From NCBI GenBank assembly GCA_035772785.1, contig JAOCPU010000064.1, forward strand, positions 62,001 through 126,000: 64,000 nt of DNA. Reading direction: 5' to 3'. Source of the stretch: Phlebiopsis flavidoalba (taxonomy: Eukaryota; Basidiomycota; Agaricomycetes; Polyporales; Phanerochaetaceae). The notes beneath the pieces are model-generated. The model had not been told where the DNA came from and did not search any database. It saw nothing but the letters and a program-made list of their open reading frames with translations. Below, one piece after another: positions 58,600 through 64,000 of this stretch (position 1 is the stretch's first letter; the number at the start of each line of letters is the position of its first letter). The translations under genes were made by a program, and so were the position numbers.

Positions 58600-60114
58600 G
58601 GGTATTTGAGCACAGAGCGCACACTGGGTGATGAAGCTAGACGTGCAGCTGCATACCTAGGAACGAGTCGGCCTTCCCCACCCTTGCGGTCCCTCGATCC
58701 CGCTCCGGAAATCTTGGCTAAGCAGCCGCCGAGAGTGGAATTGCCTCGCTGCCAGTGCTCATCGGACTACGTCGAAACGGTTATGTGTGGCGCTGCATTG
58801 CCATCGGATATCAGAAACTGAGAACCGACACGGATTGCTCTGGCCGCGATCGCAGTTGTTTGGTGGCGCAATGTGATCTTTCGTAAAAGTAGAGGGCTAG
58901 AGACCGGTCGGGTCAGTCGAGGACGCGAGGCAGAAGTTCAACGTGTGGGATGTACTCACCGTTCGGCTTGATGCGTTCACCAGCAAAGGTATCTACGAGG
59001 CTCGCAGAGCCCCAAAAAAAACAACGATCCCGCTATCGTTTTCTTGCGATTTTTCAGGGTGCGTGTGCTCGCTCAGGCGTCCGATTGTGGCACTGATCAG
59101 CCTCCGATGGGGGCGCGTCTATCTCGGTGTTCGAGTTTGAACGTCACCTCTGCGAAGAAAAGGAGAGAGTAAGCTGAGTGAAAAGTTCACATTGGTAGAA
59201 GGTAGTGAGGAAACTATGACCTACCGATCGACATCTGACGCAAGACGTTTGCAGAGGCTCTCACGTACACGTCCCGGTACGCACGCGTTGCGTAGACCGA
59301 CGGTGCTCGACAAGATCTGAGAGCTTCTGTCAATATAGGTTTGTAGCCAAGTTGTTGAGTTTAAAGACTTACGAGTGATTGTGATTGAATCGGCGTGACT
59401 TGATACAGGACATGTTAACTATCGTAAGGAGGTTAGCGATTGCTGACCACTACCTCCTGATCGACAACGGGGCAGGCGTACCATCCACGATGGATACTGT
59501 GGATTACATGAGCTGAACTTCAAGCAACTGAACGGGGCCCGAAAAAGCGTTCTGTAAATCCTTTCGGGCGCAATTTTGTAAAGCGAGAAAGTCCAGCGCA
59601 CTTACCTTGACTAGATCCCACAGCGAGCCTTCAGCGGAGTTGTACGTACAGATTTAAAAAGGCTCCGGGGTAATGCGCGTAAGCACAGAAGCCTGTTAGG
59701 ATTGACCAGACGTTAGAGGTCGCCGCCTTCGTAGGATGGGACCGAAGTACCACGCGCCATTAGCCAACTGTAGAGTCGTCGTTCTGCAACGACCGCCTGC
59801 AAATACACAAGAAATATTCATTTCGACGCTTCTGCATGTATCATACGCCGCCATTGTGTCATAGGGAGCGTATGGCGGGACGGGTAGCCTTGGGCGAGTC
59901 AGGTCTTGCCCTGGGTGCGCAGGATGTCGTCCTGCAATGGCACAGCGTCAGCCGAGCAGTAGGCTTTGTTGAAGTGCGCCCGATTGAGTTGGTGAGCAAG
60001 TGAGCGACCCGGAGAATAGCTCCCGGTACGAGAAGAGAGCGAAAGGGCGGCCCGACGCGTCGCCGCCCGACGCGTGCTACTATTTGTCACTATTTGCTTC
60101 AGAAGCTTCCGCAT
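58600..60114 (-). CDS. KLLKQ unit gene, copy E (convergent to NLR E)
   Basis: Minus strand from ATG 60114 ('MRKLLKQIVTNSSTRR', open to 59899), with a later stretch 59601-59419 containing 'KIAPERIYRTLFRAPFSCLK', parallel to 'KIEPEGIYRTLFLGP' of copy D. The first exon is shorter than in D. A transposon begins 12 bp upstream of the ATG and would separate the gene from its upstream region. Function unknown. Confidence 0.4.
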
Positions 60115-60187
60115 GCCATTTTAGGCACCTGATCATCCCGTTTGCCGAGCCGTGTTAGCGTCCGCGTCGCTTTTTTGATGACGAGGC

Positions 60188-60625
60188 TATATGCGACCAG
60201 TTCCTGCAGGGATCGCGCTTCCCAACATCTCCTCCAAACCTCCACATATCGTGTAGCCGAGTGCGCCTTGACAGCCATCAACCGCAAGCCCGTGCGGGCG
60301 TTGCCATTGCCCCGCCCGGCCCACTGCGCTATCCTTCCTATCTAAGCGCGTCCCGTTCTCACCGTTCCCCACCCAGCGATCAGGATCGCCTCCCCCCGCC
60401 CTCCGTACCTACCGCGCCGCCGCCGCCGCCTTCCTGTATCCGCGCCCCCTGTAGAAATTGTCGCTTATGTGTGCTAGTACAGTACATAGTATAGTAGTCC
60501 ATCACTAAGAGATAGAGAATGCACGTGAAGAGCCAAGAGCCGAGAAAGCGACCCGCGCTTGATGCGCCCACGCGCCATCAAAAGCGCACCCCCGCGGTCA
60601 TCCTTGCTAAGCGCGTGACATCATC
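60188..60625 (+). repeat. Left arm of a 430-bp internal inverted repeat
   Basis: Starts TATATGCGACCAGTTCCTGC immediately inside the left TIR. It is repeated in inverted orientation at 61756-62183 with few differences, including shared stretches 'CACATATCGTGTAGCCGAG' and 'GATCGCGCTTCCCAACATC'. The arms are separated by about 1.13 kb. Confidence 0.85.
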
Positions 60626-61755
60626 GCCCACTCACAGTCTTTCTCGCTATCCCCTTCCACTCCTCACGCTCTATTAGCTACACTCTGTTGTTCTCTTGCT
60701 TTTGATATCTCCATCTACACATACAACCCTGTTTGAACCTTACCCTACCGCTCAATTGCTATTTAATCATAATTTCCTACCGCATTTTTTTCCTTCGTTA
60801 ATGTTTATGGCACATAGACACTCTAGACTATAGTGGTGTATTCCTATCACTCGCTCGCATCAAACGGTGCCTGTTACATCTGCCCGATAGTCAAGTCTCT
60901 GTGCGATCTTGTGGGCGCCTAGCGCGAGCAAACGGTCAAATCGCCAGGAACATGGTTAACAGCCAATCGGGAGGTAAAACTATCTATACCATCGTAATCA
61001 GAGACCACAAAAACCCTAGGAAACGAGCTCCCAATATCCTAGACCGCGTGTATCCGCTGTGGTGCTCAAGTCCAGTCTAATTATGCTTTACAAGCTTGCT
61101 GGGGACATCAAAGAGGTACCGAGTGAGCACAAGGTTACCGAGTCATTCTAAGAATATGTTCAGTAAATGAGATATGTTTTACATACTCGAGGACACCTCA
61201 CTGCTTCCTTTCTATGGTTAAATATGCGATATATCGAACAGAATGCATAAAACACTGCAGGTTTGACCACTTTTGTGCGCATTTTGGCACTTCTTCACTG
61301 TCATTCTCCATGAGCAGCGGGCGGAATCATCACCAAAAGCTATAACAAAGCTTCTGATGATACTGGGAGTATTTTTATCATATAAAATACGCGCTAAACT
61401 CGTTACAAATGTGTGTATTTTTGCGCTGAGGGGTTACACTCTCTCATGCTTGACTATGCAAGATAACTGGTTCACAGCTTCTACCTCAGGCTGGTTAAGT
61501 GTCAGACACATCCAGCACTCTGATGAGATATTGAGGAGTGTATACTATAAACTACGCCGCTACTCAGGCTCTCACTGTACTACTGTCCTTAGATTGATTA
61601 GTTGATCAAGACTACATTTGTTTACCATGCACACAGCGGCACAGATGCTCCTGTGTTGATTAAGAGTGTGGGTGGCATAATGTATTATCTACAGAGATCC
61701 TCATATACCATATAATTAAAGAGAGGGAGACGGCGGAGAAGACAAAAAGTGACTG

Positions 61756-62183
61756 ATAATGTCGCTCGCTTAGCAAGGATGACCGCGGCGGTGCGCTTTT
61801 GATGGCGCGTGGGCGCATCAAGCGCGGGTCGCTTTCTGGCCAGGCTCTTGGCTCTTCGCATGCATTCTCTATTTCTTAGTGATGGACTACTATACTACAT
61901 ACTGTACTGGCACACATAAGCGACAGTTTCTACAGGGGGTGCGAATACAGGCAGGCGGCGGCGCAGGGGGTACGGAGGGCGGGGGAGCGCCTGATCGTGG
62001 GTGGGAACGGTGGGAACGGGACGCGCTTAGATAGGAAGGATGGCGCAGTGGGGCGGGGCGGGCAATGGCAACGCCCGCACGGCTTGCGGTTGATGGCTGT
62101 CAAGGCGCACTCGGCTACACGATATGTGGAGGTTTGGAGGAGATGTTGGGAAGCGCGATCCCTGCAGGAACTGGTCGCATATA
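61756..62183 (-). repeat. Right arm of a 430-bp internal inverted repeat
   Basis: Reverse complement of 60188-60625, ending GGTCGCATATA at 62183. The pair bounds a 2.0-kb interval inside the larger TIR element and could be a second, nested element with long terminal repeats or an inverted duplication of one end. No flanking target duplication is obvious. Confidence 0.85.
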
Positions 62184-63271
62184 CTGTCGCTTATCAGGAA
62201 CTCGGGCACCTACGAGCAATCCTCAATTCCAGCCTCACAGTCTGTCCCGATCCCTCAAAGAACTAGTGGTTTGAGTGTTCACACATATACACTGTATTAT
62301 TAGCTAGTTTTTGTATTTTTACATGGGTGTACATGGGAGCTGCTAATATTTTCGCGGCCAGTGTCCGGTTTGATGGATTACCAGGATCTCGGACAGCGCT
62401 GATTACCGGCCAAAAATAGCAGTGTTTGGGCGCCTATACGATTGATTTGAGCGTCCGGACACCCCTCCTCAGCAGTATTATTTCGTGTATTATTGCTCAA
62501 TCAGAGTAAACCAACGAGGATTCAAGGCTTGATGTGATATAATAGGGTATATGTAAATATATTATGTAGCTAGTATAAAGTCTTTGTGCACAGTTCTCTC
62601 AAAGGACCACAGAACTTTTGATGGCTTTGGTGCAACCACTGATAACCTCTGTACCACCTGGGCAAGTACTGAGGAGGTATTTGCATGTAATATTAATTCT
62701 ACATACCCTGCAGTATATACATACACTCATGAGATACTTCTCCATGTCGAGCATTTGGTATCAAGTGAAGGAGGGCATTTTTTTTCATTGGCAGACAGGT
62801 TCTTGGTGTTGATCAGATTACCTCCCAGTCTGAGCAAGATACAGGCAGGTATACAAGATCTTACTTCACCAGTGTGGTATCACAGTGTTGAGGGAGTGCT
62901 TGCCATTATCTCCTATGAATTTTGAGTCATTCCGAGCTTTGTTTCAGCAACTGTGTGTGTGTCATTGCGAAGCAGGCCATCGGACACTTACCGTTTTGGG
63001 AAATTTCCTGATTTTTGAAACAGAAGCCCCTCTCGCAATTTATTGAGAGGGCTATAATTCTTCAAAAAAGTGCTCATACATTGCCATATGCATGGGTAAT
63101 GATATGGTATACATTCTGTGAGCAGAGGTACATTGTGAAGCTCATAGTAATTCACTGTCCGAGATCCTGGGGTGTCCGGACTCGTGGGAATCCACAGTAG
63201 CCTCGTCATCAAAAGCGACGCGGGACGCTAACACGGCTCGGCAAAACGGGATGATCAGTGGTGAATTTAGG

Positions 63272-64000
63272 AACGGCTGCTCTGGCTCTACTCCTTGACC
63301 GTCATCACGAGTTCTTTCGAATTCCCCCCTCTGCCCCCTTTCTCCATACACTCCGATAACCCGGACAGCTTCCTCTTCCATTCGTCGTATCTTCATTCGC
63401 TCCGCTCATGCACGCTGTCGTCATTCTCCAGAGCCCGGCGTACGACTGGATAACAAGTCTCGTCCGGCATGTTTCGGACTAGCTAAGAAGCCCACAGACA
63501 TCCCTCCAGTCGTCTGACCATCAACTCGGCTCACGGCCGCGAGTCATCCGGTCTGTCTGTCTGACCTTGTCTAGCTGTACTAGAACTTCGGACACTCTAA
63601 TGATCCTGTCCGTCTGACCGCGTCCGGCTCTGCAAAAACCTTGGACGCTCCGCTCGTACACCTCGGGTACGCGACGTATGCTGTCTCCACCATCCATCGA
63701 GTGATAGGCACAGGGTACCTCAACCTGCCTAAGCAGACACCGGAGCTGCGCGATTGTCAAGGGCTCAGTCGTCCTCGGTCATCACAGCGGAATGCTGCGG
63801 TTTATACCCACGCGAGCCGATGAACATCGCCTCATAGGACGACTTTCTACAGGTCCCTCGATGGAACATGTCGGTCAGCCTTTAGCGTGGTTTGGAAGAT
63901 GCAGTGGGTGCGGACGGAGAGACTAAGGGAGGCTCGACCTCGAGGTGCGTGTTTCTTCGGCTGTTCATAGCATCACGTCGCGCACGTATAACTGACCTGA
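63272..64000 (+). other. DSLTGQ leader and 5' part, copy E (cut by window end)
   Basis: Resumes unit similarity right after the transposon: pyrimidine-rich leader (63290-63460), ATG at 63469 in the place of the unit D start at 50451 but followed by a stop after five codons, then sequence parallel to 50500-50960. The DSLTGQ core itself would lie beyond the window. Confidence 0.5.

Larger units (their letters stand above)
60126..63263. mobile_element. Non-autonomous TIR element, hAT-like (3138 bp)
   Basis: Left end CACCTGATCATCCCGTTTGC at 60126, right end its reverse complement (CACCACTGATCATCCCGTTT read inward) at 63263. The terminal inverted repeats are about 65 bp (60126-60189 and 63198-63263). 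Target-site duplication: ATTTTAGG (60118-60125) and AATTTAGG (63264-63271). The empty site 'CCAATTTAGGAACGG' is preserved in unit D near 50224. An 8-bp duplication points to the hAT superfamily. Inside are two plus-strand frames of 110 and 113 codons (61273, 62584) without transposase motifs, so it looks non-autonomous. The GC-rich ends contrast with an AT-rich middle. Confidence 0.85.
55315..64000 (+). repeat. NLR repeat unit E (partial, interrupted by a transposon)
   Basis: A plus-strand unit cut by the right edge. NLR E is followed by the KLLKQ block (58600-60114), then a 3138-bp TIR element inserted just upstream of the KLLKQ start. From 63264 the unit resumes exactly where unit D has 'TTAGGAACGG', running into the DSLTGQ leader. 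Confidence 0.85.

Noticed and set aside
58600..60114. The NLR-to-DSLTGQ spacer as an LTR or retroelement remnant
   Set aside because: No direct terminal repeats, primer-binding site or reverse transcriptase motif. The block is kept in equal position and strand in all five units, which fits a unit component better than independent insertions.
1..64000. CRISPR arrays, rRNA genes and amyloid-motif (HET-s-like) partner genes
   Set aside because: No regularly spaced short repeats, no rRNA-like stretches, and no HET-s/PP-type amyloid repeat pairs next to any NLR were seen.

Overview
The window looks like nuclear DNA of a filamentous basidiomycete, probably an Agaricomycete. Introns are about 50-85 nt with GT..AG borders. 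The NACHT/STAND (NLR) paralogues are of the mushroom type, and there are a fungal Zn2Cys6 regulator, a peroxisomal MaoC-type hydratase and a PX-SNARE (VAM7-like) gene. No prokaryotic signature is visible.

Layout. Two divergent arrays of a roughly 10-kb repeat unit flank a single-copy island. On the left (about 1-20430) the units run on the minus strand, with NLR copies A (start 8721) and B (start 19434). On the right (about 34750-64000) they run on the plus strand, with NLR copies C (start 35306), D (45192) and E (55315). C to D is 9886 bp and D to E is 10123 bp. B to A is 10713 bp, longer because one block inside it is duplicated. Each unit carries, in the unit's direction: a conserved CT-rich leader; the NLR; a convergent multi-exon block whose ORF starts M(R/Q)KLLKQ; 225-229 bp further, a divergent gene whose ORF contains a 'DSLTGQ' motif; and a third spliced block of unknown function before the next NLR.

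The NLRs combine an N-terminal helical bundle resembling MLKL/HeLo cell-death domains, a NACHT NTPase domain (Walker A GxPGIGKS, Walker B hhhhDGLDEC), and a short C-terminus with a possible membrane helix (clearest in copy E), a W-rich conserved block and an acidic tail. No WD40, ankyrin or TPR sensor repeats are visible. Unit A alone has an extra segment with a protein kinase gene directly behind its NLR, plus a mariner-type MITE. Unit E is interrupted by a 3.1-kb TIR element with an 8-bp target-site duplication, which itself contains a 430-bp inverted repeat.

The central island (about 20430-34750) holds a TATA-driven gene of unknown function, an F-box-like gene, a VAM7-like PX-SNARE gene, a Zn2Cys6 transcription factor gene and a MaoC-type hydratase gene. 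All of these, including genes that should be under strong constraint, are crossed by single-base indels, mostly apparent insertions. Either the assembly has residual long-read errors or the locus is decaying, so frameshifts in the NLR copies should not be taken as proof of pseudogenes. Copy A is an exception because its Walker A lysine is also missing.
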